64,000 bases of DNA from the NCBI GenBank assembly GCA_964627935.1, contig CAZVLB010000012.1, forward strand, positions 87,692 through 151,691. Reading direction: 5' to 3'. The notes beneath the pieces are model-generated. The model ran no database searches and was not told where the DNA came from. It saw only the letters and a program-made list of their open reading frames with translations. This document shows, in pieces, positions 9,583-19,083 of the stretch. Every line of letters begins with the position of its first letter. The stretch's first letter is position 1. Made by a program: the position numbers and the translations under genes. Source of the DNA: JAABVY01 sp964627935. Its GTDB lineage: Bacteria > Zixibacteria > MSB-5A5 > JAABVY01.

Positions 9583-10687
9583 AAAGAGCACAATCGCGTT
9601 AATGGTCATTTTGATGGCCGCATTACCGGTCTTTGCCCAGGAAAATCCTGAGGAAGCCGACCGGCTCTACCGCAAAGGTAGATCATTGGCTTATGACCGC
9701 AAGTACAAGGAAGCACTGGACACCCTCAGGCTGGCTTTTGAGCAGGATCCGAATAATCAGCGGGTTGTGATGACCCTGGGCGATGTGTACATGAAGATGG
9801 GCAATTTCGCCGGTGCGGAACAGGCATTTAACCAATTACGTAATCTCGATCCGCATAAGCCGCAGGGCTATGTCAAGCTGGCGGAACTATACTGGCTCTG
9901 GAAACGTCCCCGTCAGGCGCTGGAATTCGTTCGTACAGCCGAAAAGCTGTCCGATCCGGCCGATGCCGATGTTTACAAGTGGATGGGGCAGATATACAGG
10001 TCATTGCAGATGGTCGAAAAATCAGATTCGATAATCGATCAGGGATTGAAATTCTATCCGAGTAATCCGGCCCTGCTGGCCGGCAAGGGTACCAACCTGG
10101 TTTTTCTGGAGGATACGGCCCGGGCACGTGAGTATATAGACAGCGCCTATAAGATGGATTCCAGTTCTGTTTATGTGGTCAATACGCTGGTCAGCTTTAA
10201 GCTGTTGACTGGAGATATCCCGGAGGCATCGCGGTACCTGGAACGGGCCACCCGTCTCGATCCGGATCATCCTTACACACGCAGCAGTATCGCCGCTTAC
10301 AGCATGGCCTATCGCGGAAGCAAAGTGCAGGCACTTTTTTCCGATGCGAATGAGGCTTATGCCAGGGGCCTGTACCGCAAGGCGCGGGATATTTATCATC
10401 TGGCCCTAAAAGAAGATTCTTTATTTTTTGAGGTTTATGTTAACCTCGGTTTTACTTATATTCATCTAGGGGAACCGGAACTTGCCGCACAGTCGTTTGA
10501 AAAGGCCGCCGAATTAAACCCGCAATATGCACCCGCATATGTCGGCTGGGGCGACGCCCTGGTTGGTCAGGGCGAAATTGAAGAGGCTGTGCAGAAGTAC
10601 GAAAAAGCCCTTGAGCTGGCACCGGAAAACCCTGAAATCAAACAGATTTACGAGGAAGCAAAGCAGGCATTGGAAGCTGGAGAATAG
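9569..10687 (+). CDS. exported tetratricopeptide-repeat protein
   Basis: A signal peptide (about residues 1-23, ending VFAQ) is followed by at least seven tandem TPR units through to the C-terminus, for example ALDTLRLAFEQDPNNQRVVM and AAQSFEKAAELNPQYAPAYV. Probably a periplasmic protein-interaction scaffold; the partner is unknown. The ATG at 9569 is chosen because a purine-rich GAAGAAGG lies just upstream and a proper signal peptide follows. The stop is one base before the dnaE GTG. Confidence 0.85.
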   Translation: MIDFKKSTIALMVILMAALPVFAQENPEEADRLYRKGRSLAYDRKYKEALDTLRLAFEQDPNNQRVVMTLGDVYMKMGNFAGAEQAFNQLRNLDPHKPQGYVKLAELYWLWKRPRQALEFVRTAEKLSDPADADVYKWMGQIYRSLQMVEKSDSIIDQGLKFYPSNPALLAGKGTNLVFLEDTARAREYIDSAYKMDSSSVYVVNTLVSFKLLTGDIPEASRYLERATRLDPDHPYTRSSIAAYSMAYRGSKVQALFSDANEAYARGLYRKARDIYHLALKEDSLFFEVYVNLGFTYIHLGEPELAAQSFEKAAELNPQYAPAYVGWGDALVGQGEIEEAVQKYEKALELAPENPEIKQIYEEAKQALEAGE

Positions 10688-10688
10688 C

Positions 10689-13600
10689 GTGGCAAGCGCA
10701 GACTTCATTCATTTACATAATCATACGCAATATTCCCTGCTGGACGGCGCGTGCCATATCGATAAACTGATCGATCTGGCCAAAGGCATGAATTTTCCTG
10801 CCCTGGCGATCACCGATCATGGTAATATGTTCGGGGCGATTGACTTTTATAAAAAAGCGCGTAAGGCCGGAATCAAGCCGATAATCGGATGTGAAGTGTA
10901 TGTGGCCCCCAGGGAGCGGACACTAAAGGAACCGGTGCCGGGCACCCCGGACGGCGGTTATCATCTGATACTTCTGGCCAAAAACAATCAGGGCTACAAG
11001 AACCTGATTAAGCTTGTATCAGCCGGCTACCTGGAGGGATTCTATCACCGTCCCAGGATCGATAAAGCCATCCTGCGCGATCATGCCGAGGGGCTGATCG
11101 CAACCTCCGCCTGCCTGCAGAGCGAGGTCTCGCATCGAATCCGTAATAATGATACAGCCAATGCTGAAAAGATAATCAAGGAACATGCGGATATATTCGG
11201 CAAAGAAAACTACTACCTGGAAATTCAGGATCATGGCATAGATCTGGAAAAAAAGGACAAAGAAGAATTAATTAAACTGTCCCGCAAGTTGGGAATCAAT
11301 CTTGTGGCTACCAATGACTGCCATTACCTGCACAACAATGACCATCGCGCCCATGAAGCGCTCCTGTGCATCCAGACCGGCAAGAATCTCGATGATCCCG
11401 ATCGTTTTCGCTATACCACCGACCAGCTTTACGTGAAAACGCCGGAGGAAATGAAAAAGCTGTTTGCCCAGGTACCGGAAGCGATTGAAAATACGCTTAA
11501 AATAGCTGAACAGTGTAATGTCGAAATTGAAATCGGCAAACTGATGATTCCCCGTTTCGATCTGCCCGAGGGGTTTGAAGAGCCGGAGGATTACCTGCGC
11601 CATCTCTGTCACGAAGGCGTCAAAAAGCTCTATAAGGACCCCGGTGATAAGACATTTGAACGACTGGAATATGAACTCGATGTGATCAAGCGCATGGGCT
11701 ATTCCGGTTATTTCCTGATCGTCAAGGATTTCATCGACTACGCCCGCTCACAAAATATACCGGTCGGGCCCGGACGTGGTTCTGCGGCCGGAAGTCTTGT
11801 TTCCTATGCGCTTGGAATTACGACTATCGATCCTCTTAAATATGATCTTCTGTTCGAACGTTTCCTGAACCCGGAACGTGTCAGCATGCCGGATATAGAC
11901 ATTGATTTCTCCGATCGCGGACGGGATCGTGTGATCGAGTATGTCACGGAGAAATACGGCCAGGACAATGTGGCCCAGATCATCACATTCGGCACATTGG
12001 CGGCGCGTGGAGTGGTTCGCGATGTTGGACGGGTGATGGGCATGAATTATGGTGATGTGGATAAAATCGCCAAGATGATACCATTTAAGGTCGGACAGAC
12101 AATTGATGGCGCCCTGGAGGAGGAGCCCGACCTGGTCAGGCTGGCCAAGTCTGATGAACAGGTCGCTACATTGATAGATTATTCCCGCACACTGGAGGGT
12201 CTGGCCCGTCATGCCTCAACCCATGCCGCCGGGGTGGTTATTGCCCCTGAACCGCTGGTCGAGCATGTACCTCTTTTTAAAAGCCATAAGGATGAGATAA
12301 CAACGCAATATGATATGAAAGGTGTCGAGGATATCGGTCTTTTGAAGATGGATTTCCTGGGCCTGCGCACATTGACTGTCATCGCCGATTCGATCGATAT
12401 GGTCAGTGAGAATCACGGGGTTGAACTGGATCTGGATAATGTGCCATTGGATGATCAGCTTGTTTATGATCTCTTCTCGCAGGGCCGCACGATCGGCATC
12501 TTCCAGTTTGAATCGAGCGGCATGCAGGATTACCTGAAGAAGCTTCGACCGGAGACCCTGGATGATCTGGCGGCCATGAATGCGCTGTACCGTCCCGGGC
12601 CCCTGGATTCAGGTATGATCGATGTTTACATCCGTCGCAAAAACGGCCAGGAGGAGATCGAGTACCTGCATCCGGATATGGAGCCGATACTGAAGAACAC
12701 CTTTGGGGTAATAGTATTCCAGGAACAGGTACTGCAGCTTGCCTCCAAACTGGCTGGATTCAGTCTGGGCAAGGCCGATATTTTGCGCAAAGCGATGGGC
12801 AAGAAAATCGCCGAGCTGATGGCGCAGATGAAAAAGGATTTCATTCAGGGCTGTATTGATAATGGCATGACGAAAAAGCTGGCCGGCGAAATATTTCATC
12901 AGATCGAGACATTTGCGCGCTACGGATTCAACAAGTCGCATTCTGTCGGCTATGCTTACCTGGCATATCAGACCGCGTTTTTAAAGGCACACTACCCGCA
13001 TGAGTTTATGGCCGCCCTGATGACCTCAGAAATGAACAGTACAGACCGGATTATTATCCTAAAGGAAGAATGCCGCAATATGAATATTCCCATCTTGCCG
13101 CCGGATATCAATATGAGCCGGGCCTATTTCCATGTGGAGAATGAATCGATCCGTTTCGGGCTTGCGGCCATAAAAAATGTCGGCGTGAATGCGGTCAATA
13201 AGATTATCGAAGAACGCGAGAAGACCGGAAAATATAAATCAATCTTCGATTTCACATCGAGGGCGGATATTTCGGCCTTCAACAAACGCATGATAGAATC
13301 CATGGTTTCGGCGGGAGCATTCGATTCAATCGGTCCCGATCGCGGGCAGCTTTATAATTCCATAGAGGATGCGGTTTCCTACGGGCAATCGGTGCAGATC
13401 GATCGCATGCGCGGACAGACATCCCTGTTCGGGGATAGCGGCAGCGAAATGGCGCAAACCGAACCGCGTTTGTCGGAAGAGGGATCATGGTCCCGTTCCA
13501 CAGTGCTTTCCAGGGAGAAGGAAGCCCTGGGATTTTTCCTTTCCGGACATCCGATGGAGAAATATCGTCCCCAGCTCAGGCTGTTTGCGACCGCCAATTC

Positions 13601-14120
13601 GGAGAAGCTGGATGAGCTTCCGGATGGCGTACAGGCAACGCTGGGAGGTATTATAACCAATGTCAAAGTAAATGCAGATAAACGCGGCAGGCAAATGGCC
13701 TTTGTATCGGTCGAGGATTTCATCGGCTCATACGAGGTTATCGTATTCTCCGATCCATTTGAAAAATACAAGAAACTTCTCTTTGACAGCAATATGCTGT
13801 TGTTTACAGGACGGATCAGCAAGCGTGAAGAGGAAAAAGCCAAACTGATCGCCAGCGAGATAAAGCCGTTGGAATCGCTGACCGAGAGCTCCAATCTGGA
13901 ACTGCATCTTACGGTCAGCAACGGAGATATAAAGAATATCGCGAAATTGATAAAAATACTGCAAAAGTACCCCGGAGAGGCACAGGCGGTTTTTGTCCTG
14001 AAATCCAATGGCGTGTATGTGGAAGTCGATAGTAAACAATGCGTTAGTGCCTGCGGAGAGCTGATGGAGGAATTGTCCGAGATTCTTCGTTCGGAGGACC
14101 TGCGCTTAACCGCGATTTAG
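10689..14120 (+). CDS. dnaE: DNA polymerase III alpha subunit
   Basis: Replicative polymerase subunit, 1143 aa. An N-terminal PHP domain with the His8/His10/His12 cluster (HLHNH) and AITDHGN is followed by the palm active site PDIDIDF (about 400-406), the helix-hairpin-helix/finger region with FNKSHSVGYAYLAYQTAFLKAH, and a C-terminal OB fold (about 985-1060). PHP metal ligands look retained, so a proofreading-like activity is possible. GTG at 10689 is the start: TGGAG ends five bases before it and the protein begins directly at the PHP domain. The frame stays open upstream inside the TPR gene but has no conserved content there. Confidence 0.95.
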   Translation: MASADFIHLHNHTQYSLLDGACHIDKLIDLAKGMNFPALAITDHGNMFGAIDFYKKARKAGIKPIIGCEVYVAPRERTLKEPVPGTPDGGYHLILLAKNNQGYKNLIKLVSAGYLEGFYHRPRIDKAILRDHAEGLIATSACLQSEVSHRIRNNDTANAEKIIKEHADIFGKENYYLEIQDHGIDLEKKDKEELIKLSRKLGINLVATNDCHYLHNNDHRAHEALLCIQTGKNLDDPDRFRYTTDQLYVKTPEEMKKLFAQVPEAIENTLKIAEQCNVEIEIGKLMIPRFDLPEGFEEPEDYLRHLCHEGVKKLYKDPGDKTFERLEYELDVIKRMGYSGYFLIVKDFIDYARSQNIPVGPGRGSAAGSLVSYALGITTIDPLKYDLLFERFLNPERVSMPDIDIDFSDRGRDRVIEYVTEKYGQDNVAQIITFGTLAARGVVRDVGRVMGMNYGDVDKIAKMIPFKVGQTIDGALEEEPDLVRLAKSDEQVATLIDYSRTLEGLARHASTHAAGVVIAPEPLVEHVPLFKSHKDEITTQYDMKGVEDIGLLKMDFLGLRTLTVIADSIDMVSENHGVELDLDNVPLDDQLVYDLFSQGRTIGIFQFESSGMQDYLKKLRPETLDDLAAMNALYRPGPLDSGMIDVYIRRKNGQEEIEYLHPDMEPILKNTFGVIVFQEQVLQLASKLAGFSLGKADILRKAMGKKIAELMAQMKKDFIQGCIDNGMTKKLAGEIFHQIETFARYGFNKSHSVGYAYLAYQTAFLKAHYPHEFMAALMTSEMNSTDRIIILKEECRNMNIPILPPDINMSRAYFHVENESIRFGLAAIKNVGVNAVNKIIEEREKTGKYKSIFDFTSRADISAFNKRMIESMVSAGAFDSIGPDRGQLYNSIEDAVSYGQSVQIDRMRGQTSLFGDSGSEMAQTEPRLSEEGSWSRSTVLSREKEALGFFLSGHPMEKYRPQLRLFATANSEKLDELPDGVQATLGGIITNVKVNADKRGRQMAFVSVEDFIGSYEVIVFSDPFEKYKKLLFDSNMLLFTGRISKREEEKAKLIASEIKPLESLTESSNLELHLTVSNGDIKNIAKLIKILQKYPGEAQAVFVLKSNGVYVEVDSKQCVSACGELMEELSEILRSEDLRLTAI

Positions 14121-14231
14121 CCCTTCGGAACTCAAATGGACTTCACCTGTTTAAACAAAAGGGATTGATTTTTTACAGATTTTGTATACTTTAAGCAAAT
14201 AGTCATTTTGAAGTACAACTGGAGTGGAATC

Positions 14232-14714
14232 ATGAAAAAAAGTACTCTGCTGATTGCCGGATTAGTTTTATTGCTTGGCATATTTTTAACTGTCCAGGCC
14301 GGAGAAGACAAAAAAGAAAATTCTGAAGTAACCTATGTCTCCTACGATGAAGGGCTCAAGAAAGCCAAACAGGACAGCCTTCATCTGGTGATCATGTTCG
14401 AAACCTCCTGGTGTGGCTGGTGCAAGAAGATGGATAAAGAGACAATGACAGATCCTAAGGTTGTTGAGCTTTTGAATGATCATTTTGTGGTTGCCAAAGT
14501 GGATGGTGACAAGCGCCGTGATCTGACCAAGGCTTATGGTGTGCGAGGTTATCCGGCGACCTGGTTTTTGAAGCATGATGGCACCCGGATTGCGCCGATT
14601 AACGGCTTCTGGCCTGCCAGTGACTTTGCCATGCTGCTCGAGTACATTTCCGAATATGCTTATGAAAAGATCCAGTATCAGGAATGGGTTAAAAAGCATC
14701 AGGATAAGGGCTAA
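14232..14714 (+). CDS. periplasmic thioredoxin-fold protein (CGWC)
   Basis: A signal peptide (about 1-23) precedes a thioredoxin domain with the redox motif WCGWC (Cys61, Cys64) and the cis-proline region GYPATWFL. It resembles the DsbD-gamma/thioredoxin_7 type that handles disulfides in the periplasm. GGAG lies seven bases upstream of the ATG; an in-frame TTG 24 bp earlier lacks one. It has its own downstream terminator. Confidence 0.88.
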   Translation: MKKSTLLIAGLVLLLGIFLTVQAGEDKKENSEVTYVSYDEGLKKAKQDSLHLVIMFETSWCGWCKKMDKETMTDPKVVELLNDHFVVAKVDGDKRRDLTKAYGVRGYPATWFLKHDGTRIAPINGFWPASDFAMLLEYISEYAYEKIQYQEWVKKHQDKG

Positions 14715-14745
14715 AGCACAGAGATTCCATTTCCAGTAGAGATAT

Positions 14746-14775
14746 GGCCGGGTTCTTTGATTTCCCGGCCTTTTT
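14746..14775 (+). terminator. intrinsic terminator after the thioredoxin gene
   Basis: A perfect 7-bp GGCCGGG/CCCGGCC stem with an 11-base loop is followed immediately by five T residues. Confidence 0.88.
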
Positions 14776-14883
14776 AATTGAAGTCTTATAGGCTCTTAAG
14801 TTCAGGTTATTCTTGCGCTTGTAACTCTTTCTTGTTAAATTCACAGGTCAGGAAAATTTGCATCAAAAAAGAAGAGGTCATAA

Positions 14884-15516
14884 ATGAAAAGATTTGTCCT
14901 TTTTGCCTGTATACTGTTATCCGCAATGATCATTTACTCCTGCAGCGGCAATGCCGAGCAACAGGAGGAAGCTGCATCGGAGACATCAGAGACCCTGCAA
15001 ACCGAAGGCGATCGTAACATGGCCTGGATTGATACGCTGACGCCCGAAGCGGTTGAAGAGATCTACAGCAGCGTGGTTCTGGGACGGGCGCCATCGTTTA
15101 CTCTCTATGACACCGATCGGCGCGAATTCACGTTGGCAGATTATGACGGCTATGTGCTTTTGCTAAGCTTCTGGGCCATGGAGGATCCGGCCTCGATCAG
15201 GCTCTTCCCTGTTCTGAGCCAGGTGCAGAATCAGTTCCGTAACCAGAAATTTACCGTACTGGGGGTTTGCATGGACCAGGCCACGCGGGAGAAGATCCAG
15301 GAATATGCCGATTTTCATCGCCTGACATATCCGGTTGTCTATCCCCTTAACAGCCAGATTTATCAGAATTATAATATACAGGGCGCCGGAGAAGCAGTCC
15401 TGATTGACCGTCGCGGCAATGTTGTCGGTCATTTCCGCCGCAATCCCGGGCTGGAGAGAATCCAGAAAGTTATCAAATTGTTTTTGCCCCAGGAAAAAAC
15501 GCCTGCGGCCGAATGA
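14884..15516 (+). CDS. redoxin-fold (TlpA/AhpC-like) lipoprotein lacking the CxxC
   Basis: A lipoprotein signal with a lipobox ending in YSC (about residue 20) is followed by an acidic linker and a thioredoxin/redoxin domain (about 65-205): APSFTLYD, then VLLLSFWAMEDPASIRLFP, a Trx-type strand VLGVCMD and EAVLIDRRGNVVGHF. At the position of the WCxxC motif the sequence reads WAMEDP, so both redox cysteines are missing. The fold is clear but classical disulfide chemistry is not expected; an adaptor or binding role is more likely. A GAAGAGG ribosome site precedes the ATG. Confidence 0.82.
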   Translation: MKRFVLFACILLSAMIIYSCSGNAEQQEEAASETSETLQTEGDRNMAWIDTLTPEAVEEIYSSVVLGRAPSFTLYDTDRREFTLADYDGYVLLLSFWAMEDPASIRLFPVLSQVQNQFRNQKFTVLGVCMDQATREKIQEYADFHRLTYPVVYPLNSQIYQNYNIQGAGEAVLIDRRGNVVGHFRRNPGLERIQKVIKLFLPQEKTPAAE

Positions 15517-15591
15517 ACATATTTATTCTGTATTTGTATACTGATTAGTACGCTATCACTTGCGTAAAGGGCCGTTTTAGCGGGAAATAGA

Positions 15592-16554
15592 ATGAAATTG
15601 CGACTCAGCCTGTTAACATCAATTGCGATAATTTGCTGCCTGCTGTTTGGGTCGGCTGCCGATCTTACTGCCGCCAAATATGCCGGCGAGCCTTTTTACC
15701 TGGGAGTCGGGGCTCATGCGCTGGCTATGGGCGGAGCCTATGGTTCGGCGGCTCTTGATGTCAGCGCCGGATTCTGGAATCCGGCCGGCTTGACCGGAGT
15801 GGGTATCCGCCAATTTGCGTTTATGCATTCCGAAACATTCGGATCTCTGTTAAATCATGATTACCTGGCCTTTGCCATGCCGATAGATTCAGTCTCGAAA
15901 AAGACCGTAGCCTTTACCTTGACCCGCCTGGGTGGCGGAGGAGTGAAGATCACCGAATGGGACCTGGAGACCAATCGGCCGCGCATAATCCGTGAGGAGA
16001 GCCATGCCGATTACCAGTTTCTGCTTTCTTATGCTTTTCGCTATAATGAACAGTTCGATTTCGGCGCCAGTGCAAAGTTTATATATCGCGACATACCGAC
16101 ATCTTCGGCCTACGGCCAGGGGGCGGATATCGGGGCAAGATATTATCCCGGCAATTGGCTGACATTCTCGCTTATGGTTCGGGACCTGACAACGACTCTT
16201 CTGGCTTATGGCAATGGTACCAAAGAGTCGATTTATCCCACACTGACCCCGGGATTTATGCTCTTTAAGGCATGGGATGATATTTCCATCCGGATTACCG
16301 GCGAGGGCGATATCAGGTTCGAGAACCTCAAGGATGCGGCCGAATTCTGGATGGGCTCGACATCGCTGGATACGCATTGGGGTATAGAAGCGGGATACAG
16401 AAACACTATTTTCGCGCGGGGCGGTGTCGATATCGGCAAACTGGCCCTGGGCGGCGGTTTAAAAGTGTTTCCGTTCCAAATTGATTTTGCTTATCTTAAA
16501 CACAATGACCTGGATGATTCTTTTAGAGTTTCGGCGTTATTTTTCTGGAAATAG
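15592..16554 (+). CDS. PorV/PorQ-like outer membrane beta-barrel protein
   Basis: Signal peptide (about 1-28), then the family's N-terminal signature LGVGAHALAMGGAYGSAALD and FWNPAGLTG, followed by alternating amphipathic strands ending in an aromatic residue (LFFWK), typical of an outer-membrane barrel. PorV-like proteins act as shuttle and attachment subunits of type IX secretion in Bacteroidota; elsewhere in the FCB group the role is less defined. The next gene begins 16 bp downstream, suggesting co-expression with a folding factor. Confidence 0.82.
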   Translation: MKLRLSLLTSIAIICCLLFGSAADLTAAKYAGEPFYLGVGAHALAMGGAYGSAALDVSAGFWNPAGLTGVGIRQFAFMHSETFGSLLNHDYLAFAMPIDSVSKKTVAFTLTRLGGGGVKITEWDLETNRPRIIREESHADYQFLLSYAFRYNEQFDFGASAKFIYRDIPTSSAYGQGADIGARYYPGNWLTFSLMVRDLTTTLLAYGNGTKESIYPTLTPGFMLFKAWDDISIRITGEGDIRFENLKDAAEFWMGSTSLDTHWGIEAGYRNTIFARGGVDIGKLALGGGLKVFPFQIDFAYLKHNDLDDSFRVSALFFWK

Positions 16555-16570
16555 AGGAGGAGACCGATAG

Positions 16571-18364
16571 ATGAGAAAAGCCTGCCAATTTCTCGCCTTT
16601 ATTTTTGTGGCTGTTTTAATCTTAGCCGGATGTAAAGATTTCCCTTATGATACTTTCGAGGGGGAAGGAAGTGTCACCAACAAGGAACGTCCACTGGCGA
16701 TGGTAGACAATGATACGATCAACCTGCATGATTATAATCGTGCGCTCAACAATCATGGCTGGCATCGTGAGGATAACCTGGATACGATGAATTTCAAGAT
16801 GAATGTCCTTAAGGATATGGTTGTCTACCGTGCCGCGCGCCTGAATGCTCCCGATTATCAGCTCGAGATGACACCTGATATCGAAGAACGGATGGAGGAC
16901 CATCTGCATGCCCAGCTCCGTCAGCTTCTATTCGAAAACGAGGTCAAACCCAGAATCGAAGTGACCGAAGAGCAGGTTGAGGAGCATTATCAGAGAAATA
17001 TCTCACGGTTTACCGTGCCTGAAAGTGCTGATGTATCGCAAATTCTATTCTCAAATTACAGGCCGTTTCTCGAACAGAAGTTCGGCATACCCCAAAATAT
17101 GTCAACCGAGGCGATCGATTCCATGGCTTATCAGCGTGCTATGGATGTCTGGCAGCAAATTCAGAATGGCGCCGAATTCGAGGAAATGGCCGAGGTATAT
17201 TCGGATGATTCCATCTCCGGCAACAGAGGTGGCGAAATGGGTGTGATCCGTCGTGGCGAGGCGGCGCCAAATTTCGACTCGGTGGCTTTTTCCATACCAC
17301 TCAACATTGCCTCGGAGCCGATAAGCACACGTTTCGGATATCACATCATCAAGGTAAGCGAACGTATAGAGGCAGAGGTTGCTCCCCTGGATTCAACCAT
17401 CCGTAAGATGCTGCACGAAGAGTTGACCAATGCCGAGACACGCCGCCAGGGGGCCTTGTATTTCGACAGCCTGTATGCGGTCTCGGAGATTACATTTAAT
17501 GAGGAATTTATTGAAAGCGGTGATTCGCTCGATCCCGATAATGAATGGGTGATTGTTATAAACGGCGAGGATTCAGTTTATCAGCGCAGCTACTGGAAAT
17601 GGCAGCGCAACGAGCTGGCCAAGGATCCGCGCATCAAGCCGGATCAGCATTTCAGGCGCGAGCTGTTGCGCCATATCGCCAATAATTATCTCTTGATCTT
17701 CGCCGCCTATGACCTCGGCTTTCATGAAACGCCCGAGTATGCCGAAGCGCGTGATAAATTCATCTTTCAGGAAAAGCTGAACAAGCTGATGTCGCAGCGT
17801 TTTGACAAAGATTATGAACCGACCGATGAAGAGATTCGCGCCTATTATGAAGCCAACAAACATGAATTCGCCGAAGATACCGCGATCAGCATACAGCACC
17901 TTGTGGTCGAGGACAAAGAGACGGCGCTCGAGGTAAAACAGAAGCTGGACAATGGTGCCAATTTCTATGAGACGGCGATGCAGTATTATCCTGCCGAAGA
18001 AGATGAGATCAAGGAACTGGCTATCAATCTCGGCTGGATAAAGCCGGGAGAATTCTCCGAGGATTTCTTTAAAAAGATCTATGCCGTTGAAATCGATTCG
18101 GTTTCCGAGCCGATCAAGACTGAATACGGATATCATCTTGTCAAGGTGCTTGGCAAAACCGGAGTTGAGAGGCTCGAGACTGTCCGTTTGCAGGTCAGGA
18201 AAAGATTAATCCAGGAGCATAAGGACAGCACGCTGGCCGCCTGGCAGGCCCGTATGCTGGAGGGTCACAGGGTCAAAGTTGACAAACAGCTTTTGGAAGA
18301 TTTTATTTTCCAGGTGGACTGGCTGCCCAAACCGGATTTCAGCGGGCTCAGACAGAGCGGCTAA
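16571..18364 (+). CDS. lipoprotein with two parvulin (SurA-like) domains
   Basis: Lipobox LAGC puts the mature N-terminus at Cys21. A SurA-N-like helical region is followed by a first parvulin domain (about 155-265, with GGEMGVIRRGEAAPNFDSVAF and GYHIIKV) and a second (about 430-535, with LGWIKPGEFSEDFFKKIY and GYHLVKV). The layout matches periplasmic chaperones that escort outer-membrane barrels. Its place directly behind a PorV-like barrel gene fits that. GGAGG lies upstream of the ATG. Confidence 0.88.
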   Translation: MRKACQFLAFIFVAVLILAGCKDFPYDTFEGEGSVTNKERPLAMVDNDTINLHDYNRALNNHGWHREDNLDTMNFKMNVLKDMVVYRAARLNAPDYQLEMTPDIEERMEDHLHAQLRQLLFENEVKPRIEVTEEQVEEHYQRNISRFTVPESADVSQILFSNYRPFLEQKFGIPQNMSTEAIDSMAYQRAMDVWQQIQNGAEFEEMAEVYSDDSISGNRGGEMGVIRRGEAAPNFDSVAFSIPLNIASEPISTRFGYHIIKVSERIEAEVAPLDSTIRKMLHEELTNAETRRQGALYFDSLYAVSEITFNEEFIESGDSLDPDNEWVIVINGEDSVYQRSYWKWQRNELAKDPRIKPDQHFRRELLRHIANNYLLIFAAYDLGFHETPEYAEARDKFIFQEKLNKLMSQRFDKDYEPTDEEIRAYYEANKHEFAEDTAISIQHLVVEDKETALEVKQKLDNGANFYETAMQYYPAEEDEIKELAINLGWIKPGEFSEDFFKKIYAVEIDSVSEPIKTEYGYHLVKVLGKTGVERLETVRLQVRKRLIQEHKDSTLAAWQARMLEGHRVKVDKQLLEDFIFQVDWLPKPDFSGLRQSG

Positions 18365-18383
18365 TATACTAATATAAAAGCGG

Positions 18384-19019
18384 GTGCAGAGGGATTTGCC
18401 GTTAGAAAGCGAACAAAGAGCAAACATAACCTATAGCGAAGAAGCTATAAGGAAAGCCGTTCATGTCTTCAGCATTATCATACCGGTCTGCTACTTCTTT
18501 ATTCCCAGGTTGGCGGCGCTACTCATACTTCTGGCGGCCGCAATAACTGCTGTTACTTTCGATCTCTCGCGCATAACCGATCATCCAATCTGGACCAGAT
18601 TCGGCCGATACCTTTTCGGGCGCATGATCCGTCCGAAAGAGAAGGAGGGTTTCACCGGCGCAAGCTATATCCTCAGTACGGATTTCCTGGTCATACTTCT
18701 ATTTTCCAAACCGGTGGCCATATGCGCTATTGCATTTATAGCATTGGGAGACACAGCTGCGGCCATGGTCGGCCGTCAATGGGGCTACCATCGTTTCGGT
18801 GATAAATCCTATGAGGGATCATTCGGTTTTTTCATCACCGCAGTGGGAGTGGCACTTTTTTGCAATTACATTTACGGTGACAGCCTTCCGATTATAGTAG
18901 GCGTGACCGGGGCAACTGTGGCAACCCTTGTGGAAGCATTGTCGCACAGCTCGGATGACAACATGACAGTACCGTTAATCTCAGGCATATTTATGCAAAT
19001 ATGTGTCGCCGTCATTTGA
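18384..19019 (+). CDS. dolichol/phytol/diacylglycerol kinase-like membrane protein
   Basis: Polytopic protein (about six helices) of the CTP-dependent lipid kinase superfamily (SEC59, VTE5, Dgk1). The signature GDTAAAMVGRQWG followed by GDKSYEGSFGFF is present, as is the C-terminal EALSHSSDDNMTVPL. It would phosphorylate a lipid alcohol or diacylglycerol at the membrane; the substrate cannot be read from the sequence. The start is uncertain: GTG 18384 or TTG 18396 are possible and neither has a well-spaced ribosome site. Confidence 0.75.
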   Translation: MQRDLPLESEQRANITYSEEAIRKAVHVFSIIIPVCYFFIPRLAALLILLAAAITAVTFDLSRITDHPIWTRFGRYLFGRMIRPKEKEGFTGASYILSTDFLVILLFSKPVAICAIAFIALGDTAAAMVGRQWGYHRFGDKSYEGSFGFFITAVGVALFCNYIYGDSLPIIVGVTGATVATLVEALSHSSDDNMTVPLISGIFMQICVAVI

Positions 19020-19083
19020 CTTGACTAATTTCATGCTCACCGCTATCCTTTGTAATCATACAGCTTAGAAAAAGGAGGTTTCA

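Noticed and set aside
10527..10688. Upstream extension of the dnaE reading frame
   Set aside because: Lies inside the TPR gene in another frame; the GTG at 10689 has a Shine-Dalgarno and begins right at the PHP domain.
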